Assembly (NCBI GenBank): GCA_024278775.1
Contig: JAJRSP010000257.1
Location: forward strand, 1-13,641
Length of the DNA stretch: 13,641 nt
Source: Planctomycetota bacterium
Lineage (GTDB): Bacteria; Planctomycetota; Phycisphaerae; UBA1845
Reading direction: 5' to 3'
The notes under the pieces are model-generated. The model had not been told where the DNA came from. It saw only the letters and a program-made list of their open reading frames with translations, and ran no database searches. Below, piece after piece: positions 7,781 to 13,641 of the stretch. How positions within the stretch are numbered: the first letter of the stretch is position 1; each line of letters opens with the position of its first letter. The position numbers and the translations under genes are program-made.

Positions 7781-8983
7781 ATGAGCGGATGTCGCCTGTA
7801 TGCTTCAATTGCTAAGTTTCCCGCCGTCCTCATCCTTCTTCTTTACTCTGGCTGTCACACGCCTCAAGCCAAGAGTGCGCCTCATGTAGAGCCGTGGAAG
7901 GGTGAGGTGCCGCTGGCGTCGTTGGGCGGCTTCGATGCCTACCTCGTACACCGTGGAGACTCCGGCATCTGGACCGTCAAGTGTTTGCCGATTCACGAGC
8001 GGTACGGCTGCCCTCAGATCGTGGCCCTCGACGACAAGGGTCGGTGTACGATTCTCAATTCATACAGCGGCAAGTGGACGCCTCAGGTGGTCGTGCAGGA
8101 TGGGCGGTGGCTCGGTGCCATCGCACACGCTGATGTGGACCCGCGCCGATCGGGAAAAGAGCTCTACGTGGGCGGGAAGCGTGGAAACGTCTACCAGGTG
8201 TGGCCGCACGCGCAGGGGGGCTTCGACGTGAACGTGGTCGCGTACGTGCCCGGTAGAGAGATACACACACTTGTCGCGGGCGACCTGGATACTTCCCGGG
8301 CCGGACAGGAGCTGATTGCGTTCACGCGGCCCGGTGGGATGTATTGCATTGTGCCGAACGGCGATACGGGTACATCGTTTACGCATCGGCTATTGCGGGT
8401 GCTTCCCGGAAGGGTTCGCGACGCTGTGATCCTCGAAGAGACAGCGGGCGTATCTCCCACGGTCGCAACGGTTTCCCGCGCAGGTGAGGTGGCTTTGCTG
8501 CAATTCAAATCCGGGCAGCCAACTCGGACCGTGATCTACCGAACGGAGATGGGCCTGGGGCGAATCGCTCTGAAGCCGCCGAAGCCGGGTGACCCCCTCG
8601 TGCTCTATGTCACCGCGGACGACGGTCGCATCCTCCGTCTCTCCCAAGAGTCGGACGGGCGCTTCATTTCGGAGATGATCTATGCGGGGCCGCAAGGTCC
8701 GCGGGGCATCGCCGCCGGACGCTTCGACACAGATCCGGACAAGGAGACGGTGGCGCTGTTTGGCTACTCACAGCAAGTGCGCCTCCTCACCCGTGAATCG
8801 GATGGCTGGCATGGAGAAACCATCTTCAAGGACGTTGACAAGGGGCATTGGCTTGCCGCTGCGGAACTGGACGGGCGCAACGCTACCGACGAAATCATTC
8901 TCAGTGGGTATGGCGCTCGCGTCGTCCTGCTCGCCCGCCCGCCTGGCTACGGGCTCTCGAAGCGTCTGGTGCCGGGCACGTGA
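7781..8983 (+). CDS. Exported beta-propeller-like protein (possible lipoprotein)
   Basis: This 400-residue protein has a hydrophobic N-terminus (13-22) ending in LLLYSGC, so Cys25 may be lipidated, although Tyr at -3 is atypical for a lipobox. The mature part has recurring Asp-rich turns followed by strands: ADVDPRRSGKELYVGG (117-132), GDLDTSRAGQELIAF (167-181), GRFDTDPDKETVALFG (313-328) and AELDGRNATDEIILSG (361-376). These look like blades of a FG-GAP/VCBS-type beta-propeller of perhaps five to seven blades. Such proteins usually sit outside the cytoplasmic membrane and bind other proteins or sugars; no catalytic residues are evident. GGAGG (7768-7772) lies 8 bases before the ATG and fixes the start. 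A 13-bp repeat array lies in its leader. The partner is unknown. Confidence 0.8.
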   Translation: MSGCRLYASIAKFPAVLILLLYSGCHTPQAKSAPHVEPWKGEVPLASLGGFDAYLVHRGDSGIWTVKCLPIHERYGCPQIVALDDKGRCTILNSYSGKWTPQVVVQDGRWLGAIAHADVDPRRSGKELYVGGKRGNVYQVWPHAQGGFDVNVVAYVPGREIHTLVAGDLDTSRAGQELIAFTRPGGMYCIVPNGDTGTSFTHRLLRVLPGRVRDAVILEETAGVSPTVATVSRAGEVALLQFKSGQPTRTVIYRTEMGLGRIALKPPKPGDPLVLYVTADDGRILRLSQESDGRFISEMIYAGPQGPRGIAAGRFDTDPDKETVALFGYSQQVRLLTRESDGWHGETIFKDVDKGHWLAAAELDGRNATDEIILSGYGARVVLLARPPGYGLSKRLVPGT

Positions 8984-9472
8984 AGGCGGCAGATGGCCTC
9001 TCGGAGAACAGGCACTTCACAGTCCCTTCCACGATTCTCATGGGTTGGGTGACTCGTGGGTTGTTCGAGGATCGAATGTGCTCGTGCGGTTTGACCGGTC
9101 ACACCTGAATCTCCGATTTCTTCGGTAGACCAATGGGCAGCGATGATCGGACGGTGTGGTTATCGCTTCGACAGCGGTGTGATCACCTCATGACGAACCG
9201 TCCGGTATGTCCCGTCCTGAAAAGAAGCGTTGTTTCTGTGGTCTCCCTTGCGGATGGTTGCCGTTATCGGCTGCCAACACTCTTATTTTTCTCGAATTGA
9301 CGCATTTTGATTTATTCAACTCGACACGTGCGGCGAGTCTATCGTACCTTCGAATTGTGCAGTTTTTGGAGGCCGGAAGTGTAAGTGGTCACGCCGTGAT
9401 GACGCCGAAACGAACGGGGCGTTTGGTGGCGGGCCTAGAGCGACAAGGTTGTCGACACACAACAGGAATCGT
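8984..9472. other. Long non-coding stretch downstream of the propeller gene
   Basis: No believable gene was found in this 489-base stretch; a 100-codon frame at 9207-9509 lacks a ribosome binding site and recognisable sequence. It holds an 18-bp dyad (9088-9105), a long-range 8-bp inverted repeat (CGGACGGT 9148-9155 with ACCGTCCG 9197-9204), an AT-rich island (about 9278-9370) that probably contains the promoter of the next gene, and a small hairpin CGACA-AGGT-TGTCG at 9441-9454. Confidence 0.5.
9088..9105. promoter_or_regulatory. Near-perfect 18-bp dyad
   Basis: The perfect palindrome TGACCGGTCA (9092-9101) is extended by GGT (9088-9090) and ACC (9103-9105) with one mismatched pair between. 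It has essentially no loop, so it is a better candidate for a dimeric DNA-binding protein than for a terminator. Its target gene is unclear, as it lies about 105 bases past the propeller gene and 520 bases before the next start. Confidence 0.3.
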
Positions 9473-9572
9473 GCCGGCAAGACGAAGAGTCTCAGGTGCG
9501 AGCGGCTGATGGTCCTTGGGTAAGTCGGACAGGTGTTTGGGAACCCATAAGGCAGCCGGAAAGATAGCCATT
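9473..9572 (+). promoter_or_regulatory. Structured leader, possible divergent c-di-GMP-I (GEMM) riboswitch
   Basis: In order, the leader shows GGCAA (9476-9480), a small hairpin AGAC-GAAGA-GTCT (9480-9492), a GCG-A-GC segment (9498-9503), GGTC (9511-9514), a long arm CCTTGGGT (9514-9521) pairing with ACCCATAAGG (9543-9552) around a TT/ATAA internal loop, then CAGCCGG (9553-9559) and GCC (9567-9569). The length of about 95 bases, the closing GGC/GCC pairing, a GAA-loop hairpin beside an arm with an A-rich internal loop, and AGCCGG near the 3' end all recall the GEMM-I architecture. The conserved CGCAAAGCC core is not matched well and P1 is short, so this may be another structured leader or chance. 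Confidence 0.3.
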
Positions 9573-9577
9573 GGACA

Positions 9578-9604
9578 GTCGAGTCGCACTTCCGCTGACT
9601 CGAC
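9578..9604 (+). promoter_or_regulatory. Hairpin abutting the ribosome binding site of the TadG-like gene
   Basis: GTCGAGTC (9578-9585) and GACTCGAC (9597-9604) form a perfect 8-bp stem with an 11-base loop. It ends 8 bases before the GGGGGAGG ribosome binding site (9613-9620) and is placed where an expression platform or ribosome-access control element would lie. Confidence 0.45.
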
Positions 9605-9626
9605 GACTCTCAGGGGGAGGACTCTC

Positions 9627-10814
9627 ATGTTGATGAAGTTAGTGGGTGGTACGAAGCGTCGAATGAGGCGACGTCGAGCGGCGGTAGCCGTTCTTGTCGT
9701 CGTGATGATTCCGGTCCTCCTTGGCTTCGCCGCCATCACGGTGGACGTCGGAGCCATGTACAACGCCAGAAACGATTTACAGCGTGCTGCGGATGCGGCG
9801 GCTCTGGCTGCGGTGGGTGTCATCGCATCAACCGATATCGGCACCGATCCGTTCCCGGGTGCGATAGCGGCTGCGGTTGAGTATGCCGGGCGCAACGAGG
9901 TCATGGGGGAACCCGTAATCATAGACCCCGGGACCGATATCGTTTTCGGTCATGCCGTGTTGGATGCCGTCACGAAGGAGTACACGTTTGTGGCAGGTGA
10001 GGCACCTCAAAACGCCGTGCGTATTACCGTGCGTCGTACGGAAGACTCGCCAAACGGCAGCTTGCCGCTCTATTTTGCGGGCATCTTCGGAAAGTCGGCG
10101 ACGAACGTCAGCGCGCACGCCGCCGCGATGTATCTCGATACGCAGTACGAGGAGGCCGATTGCTGGGACGTCGTCCCGGAAGGAAGCATCCTGGTTTGCA
10201 TGCACGGTGACCCGGATGATAGCGACGACAGCGCAAGCGGCGATAGTGTCGACAGCGATGACAGCGAGCACGCCGACAGTGGTAGTGACAGCAGTAGTGA
10301 CAGCGGAGGTGGTGGCGACAGCGATGACAGTGACGACAGCGCGAGCGGTGACAGCGTTGACAGTGATGACAGCCACGACAGCGGAGCCAACGACAGTTCC
10401 GATAGCGAGAGCCACTTTAGCGGTGACAGCGCCGACAGCGACGGCGGTACCACGGTCATGATCGACGAAAATGCCGCCGATCATTTCTTTGACAAAGGTG
10501 CCACGCTTGGTCCTTGTGTCTGTCCCCAGGGTGATCCGGATGACAGCGACGACAGTGAAGCCGGTGATTCCAGCGATAGTGATGATAGCGATGGAAACGG
10601 CCCGGGAAGCGTTGGGGGACTGGAGACCATTACGGTTTGTCACATCAGTGGTGGCGACCTGGACAACGGTAAACGCCTCACGATCGGAGTGTCGAGCCTG
10701 GGTGCGCATCTGGCGCATGGCGATGTGATTGGTGCCTGCACGGGGACCGACGGATCGGGTGGTTTCGGCACGGGCAACAATGGTGGGAAACTCCGCGTTG
10801 TCTTGATCGAGTAG
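9627..10814 (+). CDS. TadG-like membrane-anchored protein with Ser-Asp repeat ectodomain
   Basis: This 395-residue protein starts like a TadE/TadG-type pseudopilin-like protein. A basic stretch (KRRMRRRR, 10-17) is followed by one membrane helix (about 18-38) and then ITVDVGAMYNARNDLQRAADAAALAAVG (37-64), the typical TadG signature after the helix. Residues 65-175 are an extracytoplasmic domain. Residues 194-273 and 302-324 are very rich in Asp and Ser and contain three copies of a 20-residue unit at 194-213, 230-249 and 302-321 (core DDSDDSxxGDSxDSDDS). The C-terminus (335-371) holds ITVCHISGGD and GAHLAHGDVIGAC, a Cys/His motif seen at the ends of some secreted bacterial proteins. The ATG at 9627 is backed by GGGGGAGG 6 bases upstream; a second ATG is at 9633. 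No other tad pilus genes are present, so a pilus role is doubtful. A calcium-binding or adhesive surface role is a guess from composition. Confidence 0.85.
   Translation: MLMKLVGGTKRRMRRRRAAVAVLVVVMIPVLLGFAAITVDVGAMYNARNDLQRAADAAALAAVGVIASTDIGTDPFPGAIAAAVEYAGRNEVMGEPVIIDPGTDIVFGHAVLDAVTKEYTFVAGEAPQNAVRITVRRTEDSPNGSLPLYFAGIFGKSATNVSAHAAAMYLDTQYEEADCWDVVPEGSILVCMHGDPDDSDDSASGDSVDSDDSEHADSGSDSSSDSGGGGDSDDSDDSASGDSVDSDDSHDSGANDSSDSESHFSGDSADSDGGTTVMIDENAADHFFDKGATLGPCVCPQGDPDDSDDSEAGDSSDSDDSDGNGPGSVGGLETITVCHISGGDLDNGKRLTIGVSSLGAHLAHGDVIGACTGTDGSGGFGTGNNGGKLRVVLIE
10206..10589 (+). repeat. Ser-Asp coding repeats in the TadG-like gene
   Basis: Three 60-bp units (10206-10265, 10314-10373, 10530-10589) encode nearly the same 20 residues. 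They are embedded in irregular GAC/GAT-AGC/AGT repeats. The units differ mostly at third codon positions (GAT/GAC, AGC/AGT), which shows the protein pattern has been kept while the DNA drifted. The first and third units each follow a Cys-x-x-Gly (CMHGDPDD, CPQGDPDD). Confidence 0.85.
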
Positions 10815-10847
10815 GGTCCACCCCTTGTTATTTGTACCAGCGCGCAC

Positions 10848-10879
10848 CAGGCGAGAGCGGGAATCTTCGCTCTCGCCTG
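10848..10879 (+). terminator. Strong terminator-like hairpin
   Basis: CAGGCGAGAGCG (10848-10859) and CGCTCTCGCCTG (10868-10879) form a perfect 12-bp stem with an 8-base loop, 33 bases after the TadG-like stop. The run after it is GTTCGCGTTG rather than pure T, but stem length and position make it the best terminator candidate in the window. It separates the TadG-like gene from the kinase-like gene. Confidence 0.65.
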
Positions 10880-10934
10880 TTCGCGTTGTGGCGTTCCTGT
10901 GACCCGATCGTATGTCTGATCTTGGAGACGTTTC

Positions 10935-12752
10935 GTGAAGAGCTCATCCGTCATGACCACTTTGCGTTCCGGTCGCAAAGCCCGCCATAGAGGCCACAGA
11001 TCGAAGGCGGGGGTATCCAAAACGAGCCACGACGCGCCGCGTCGAAGGCCTGGGAGAAAAACGCGGTCGCATCGAAGCCATCCACCTGCAACCGAGCAAC
11101 CTGCCACCGGGCCGTCGGGTGTCGCACGCGACACGCGAGCGCATGTTGATCGTGAACTCGGCCGGGGTCGGTCCGGAGTGGTGTACTGCAGCCGAGATGC
11201 GTCCGGCCAAGACATCGCGAGGAAGGTGTTTGGTGCGAGTGGGTTGAGCAAGGTGGTGCAGTACGCGCTGCTTGGCGCGCCGAACCCGTACCTCTGGTGC
11301 GAGGCAGCGATCGAAGCGGCCGTGATGCGCCGACGTATTCTTGCGGAGTTGGTTGGATACTGGTTTGGCACGAAGCTGCGCGTCGCTCGTGCGCACGAAT
11401 ACCGGTGGAATGTTGAGAAACACGCCTATGAAATGCATTGCGAGCTGATCCACGGGCGTCATGTCGCGCTTCAACACCCCTACACGGAACCGGAAGATGA
11501 TGAACTGGCTGATGTCTACCGCGGGGTGATGAGACCGTTACAGAAACGTCTGGATGAATCGGGTTTTGATGGACTTGTCTGGCAGGCGGGACGTGGCAAT
11601 CCCGTGGCAGTCAATAACTTTATGCGCGATGGGTCGGACGGTGACGGTGGTCATTCCTGGGTCTGGATCGATCTGGAGTCGGGCGTTCCTGCGTTGTTTC
11701 CGATGAACCCGATCGAGTTGGTTCGTTACTATGTTCCGAAGTCGCTACGGCACCGGGGGCCGCTCTTTGATGATGTCGATGTGACAAAACTACGCCGATA
11801 CGTCAGCGAGCACCATCAGGGGCTGACCGCTGCGATCGGCGGGGATCGCCTTGAACGAATGCAGGCGGACATCGACACCCTGGACGTTCGACAGCGCGAA
11901 TGGAAGTCCCTCTCGCGTCATCAATGCAGCGTGACCTACCGACACGTTACGGGGTCCCTTACCGACGAACAGGCCGCGTGGTATCTTCGCCATCCCGTGC
12001 GATGGTATTCGCGTGAGGCCGTACGTGGCGTGCGACGTTCGGTGAACGCGCTGGGGACTTTACTCCCCACGATCTTCGCCGTCATTCGGCGCATTCAGCT
12101 AGGTAAGATCATGAAGCAGACTTGGGCGGCACTTCGTTCGCAGAAGTTCCGTGCGCGAATGGCCCGAGCTTATGTGGCGTCCAGGCTTTCGGCGTGGCAG
12201 CGACGCGGTCATCTAAGTGAGCCTCACGCGGACGAGCTACGAAATCATCTTCAAGGCGAGGAGGCCGCGACCTACCTCACCGACTTCGGCGTCCAACTTG
12301 CGATCAAACCGTTTGTCAAACTGGTCCAGTGGTGGATCATTCCGGCGCTGTGGATGGCCGGGGCCATAGGTGATGTGACGCTTGGGGTCGCGCTGCTTGC
12401 GGCGGGGCCGTGCGCGCGCACGATGTACACGTTAATCCGCATGGTCCAGAACACGCTGCTGGGTAGGGAGAGACCGTGGGTTGCTCTATGGGTGGGGGTT
12501 GCGCCGGTGGTCGGCAATCTGGCCTACCCGCTTCAGATATTGGTATCGGGTGCGAATGAAGAGGGTGCTGTGGCCCGGTTCATCCTGTTCGATACGTTCG
12601 GCAAGTTCGGGCAATGGTTCCCCATTTGGGGCGGTCAAGATTCGGGTGTCGAACACTGGTTCAACCGATGTCCCCATACCATGATTCGGATGCTACGCGT
12701 CGACCCGCTCGTATGGCGGAGTGAACGGCTACCGGACGGTGCTGTGGCATGA
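10935..12752 (+). CDS. Kinase-fold (possibly pseudokinase) integral membrane protein
   Basis: The 605-residue product starts with about 70 basic, Arg/His/Ser-rich, probably disordered residues. A kinase-like N-lobe follows: the glycine loop ELGRGRSGVVY (74-84) and ARKVF with the expected Lys97. Later, GRGNPVAVNNF (219-229) sits where the catalytic loop should be. Aligned with HRDLKPEN it puts Asn222 at the catalytic aspartate and Asn227 at the metal-binding asparagine. WIDLESG (244-250) could give the DFG-type aspartate (Asp246). Residues 455-540 hold two or more membrane segments (about 463-490 and 512-540). The GTG start at 10935 has GGAG (10924-10927) 7 bases upstream. I do not recognise the C-terminal half, including HWFNRCPHTMIRML near the end. 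It may be an atypical kinase or a pseudokinase sensor. Its neighbours are also membrane or surface proteins. Confidence 0.7.
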   Translation: MKSSSVMTTLRSGRKARHRGHRSKAGVSKTSHDAPRRRPGRKTRSHRSHPPATEQPATGPSGVARDTRAHVDRELGRGRSGVVYCSRDASGQDIARKVFGASGLSKVVQYALLGAPNPYLWCEAAIEAAVMRRRILAELVGYWFGTKLRVARAHEYRWNVEKHAYEMHCELIHGRHVALQHPYTEPEDDELADVYRGVMRPLQKRLDESGFDGLVWQAGRGNPVAVNNFMRDGSDGDGGHSWVWIDLESGVPALFPMNPIELVRYYVPKSLRHRGPLFDDVDVTKLRRYVSEHHQGLTAAIGGDRLERMQADIDTLDVRQREWKSLSRHQCSVTYRHVTGSLTDEQAAWYLRHPVRWYSREAVRGVRRSVNALGTLLPTIFAVIRRIQLGKIMKQTWAALRSQKFRARMARAYVASRLSAWQRRGHLSEPHADELRNHLQGEEAATYLTDFGVQLAIKPFVKLVQWWIIPALWMAGAIGDVTLGVALLAAGPCARTMYTLIRMVQNTLLGRERPWVALWVGVAPVVGNLAYPLQILVSGANEEGAVARFILFDTFGKFGQWFPIWGGQDSGVEHWFNRCPHTMIRMLRVDPLVWRSERLPDGAVA

Positions 12753-12893
12753 CGCGTTCCGTTCCGGACGGCCGATAAGGATCCGACACCGTGCGGGAAC
12801 GCTCTGCGGTATCGTACACTTCCAGGGGGATCCGAGTCTTCGGAGGTGCATTCCGAGCTGGGGGTCCGTGCGTCGCCGACGGAGTTCCATCGT
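12753..12893 (+). other. Spacer before the last gene
   Basis: This 141-base gap holds no clear terminator. GGAG (12881-12884) is the ribosome binding site for the ATG at 12894. The downstream gene could be read from the kinase-like gene's transcript. Confidence 0.3.
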
Positions 12894-13641
12894 ATGATAC
12901 GTCTGCTCAAAAAAGCTCCGCAGTGGGTGTTGGCGTCCATCGTTCTCGCGTCGATCCTTGCCTTTTATGCTATCGCCGCGGTCCGTTATCCCATGCTCTA
13001 CATCTGGGCGACCTATGAGGATCTGTTCGGGGAGTGGATGCAGTTTTGGTGCCTCGTGGTGTCCTTCTGGCTGTCATTGCGTTTGGCATCGCGTCGCGGC
13101 GTCTATCGGTGGTTCTTTATCCTCCTCGCGTTGAGTTGTTTCTACGCGGCCATGGAGGAAATATCCTGGGGGCAGCGGATCTTCGGATTCTCCTCGCCCG
13201 CATATTTCAAGGAAAACAACCTCCAGGGAGAGTTGAACCTGCACAATTTCCTGACCGGTCCGTACGCTACGACGCTCAAAGCCACCATCACGTATGCGTT
13301 GGCCGCCTCGCTCTTGCTATATGGTTTTATCTATCCGCTCGCGCTGAAGTTACGCTTACGGGTTGTAGTCTGGTTGGATCAGCACGGACTGGCCGCGCCG
13401 CCGCTGTATGCCAGTGCATTTTTCGTGGCCGGTGCGATTCTCGAAGTGGGACCGTTTCGATTCAACGAGGGTGAGGTGGCGGAGATTCTCGTGGGCGTGG
13501 CGCTGGTGCTGACGACGGTCCATTATGCCTATCTGCAGCGTCACCGTTTATCGGTGTCTCCACGGCCGTCCGAAACGATGGTTGGAGTGTCTCGGCGGCA
13601 TGTGGCGGTGTTGGCGGTCGTGACCGTGTTGGCCGCCGCCA
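12894..13641 (+). CDS. Multi-pass membrane protein, 3' end outside the window
   Basis: An open frame runs from the ATG at 12894 past the window end, giving 249 visible residues. GGAG lies 9 bases upstream. Hydrophobic segments are at about 11-30, 48-64, 71-86, 130-152, 168-186, 195-213 and from 236. The polar motif MEEISWGQRIFGF (87-99) follows the third segment, and KENNLQGELNLHNF (106-119) is close behind. Acidic, Gln, Asn and His residues so close together at a membrane edge suggest an active or binding site. The EE of the motif recalls the first motif of CPBP-type intramembrane proteases, but their later His motifs are not evident here. I recall similar unnamed bacterial proteins with EEISWGQR and QGExNxHN but cannot give a function. 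An in-frame GTG at 12846 was not chosen because its ribosome binding site would touch the start codon. Confidence 0.75.
   Translation, partial: MIRLLKKAPQWVLASIVLASILAFYAIAAVRYPMLYIWATYEDLFGEWMQFWCLVVSFWLSLRLASRRGVYRWFFILLALSCFYAAMEEISWGQRIFGFSSPAYFKENNLQGELNLHNFLTGPYATTLKATITYALAASLLLYGFIYPLALKLRLRVVVWLDQHGLAAPPLYASAFFVAGAILEVGPFRFNEGEVAEILVGVALVLTTVHYAYLQRHRLSVSPRPSETMVGVSRRHVAVLAVVTVLAAA

Noticed and set aside
9207..9509. A 100-codon plus-strand frame before the TadG-like gene
   Set aside because: It has no ribosome binding site and no recognisable sequence, and it runs through an AT-rich promoter-like island and the structured leader.
9490..9532. Glycine riboswitch, from CTCAGG followed by GGACAGG
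   Set aside because: The two motifs are about 30 bases apart, and the paired GCCGAAGG core expected upstream is missing.
9828..10847. A 339-codon open frame on the minus strand across the Ser-Asp repeats
   Set aside because: It is a by-product of the GAC/AGC repeat pattern on the plus strand. The translation is low-complexity Val/Thr/Ala, with no ribosome binding site, and the plus strand encodes a recognisable TadG-like protein.
12791..13018. A 75-codon plus-strand frame overlapping the start of the last gene
   Set aside because: It overlaps the long membrane-protein frame starting at 12894, which has a ribosome binding site and coherent membrane segments.

Overview
The window looks like part of a GC-rich bacterial chromosome. 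The best guess is a member of the Planctomycetota. That rests on gene style rather than a marker gene: a stand-alone TadG-like protein with a Ser/Asp-rich ectodomain, a kinase-like membrane protein, a scpA placed directly behind trpS, and long intergenic leaders. No rRNA, tRNA, CRISPR array or phage module was seen.

Layout. Positions 1-115 are the end of an IS5-like insertion sequence, with the first 17 codons of its transposase on the minus strand. Positions 446-3307 (+) encode a secreted two-domain M16 zinc peptidase. A compact minus-strand operon follows, read from right to left: trpS (5913-4930), scpA (4933-3902) and a RidA-family gene (3912-3457). Its genes overlap by 4 and 11 bases. It converges on the peptidase gene across a hairpin-containing spacer. 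Divergent from trpS is a plus-strand run: a PIG-L/LmbE-type deacetylase (6143-6904), an unrecognised 212-residue protein (7032-7670), four tandem 13-bp repeats (7701-7752), and an exported beta-propeller-like protein, possibly a lipoprotein (7781-8983).

After a long non-coding stretch (8984-9626) comes the most unusual part. A TadG-like membrane-anchored protein (9627-10814) has an ectodomain built of Ser-Asp repeats, including three near-identical 20-residue units, and ends in a Cys/His domain. Its leader folds on paper into a junction that partly resembles a c-di-GMP-I (GEMM) riboswitch, followed by a hairpin next to the ribosome binding site. A strong 12-bp terminator hairpin closes the gene. 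Next is a large membrane protein with a kinase-like N-terminal half in which the catalytic aspartate appears replaced by asparagine (10935-12752). The last gene, cut by the window end (12894-13641), is a multi-pass membrane protein with a polar motif centred on EEISWGQR.

The left half is mostly housekeeping (Trp-tRNA charging, chromosome condensation, reactive-imine removal, peptidase). The right half (7781 to the end) is mostly envelope and surface functions. The TadG-like, kinase-like and membrane genes run in the same direction and could form a surface-structure locus. That link is inference from position only.
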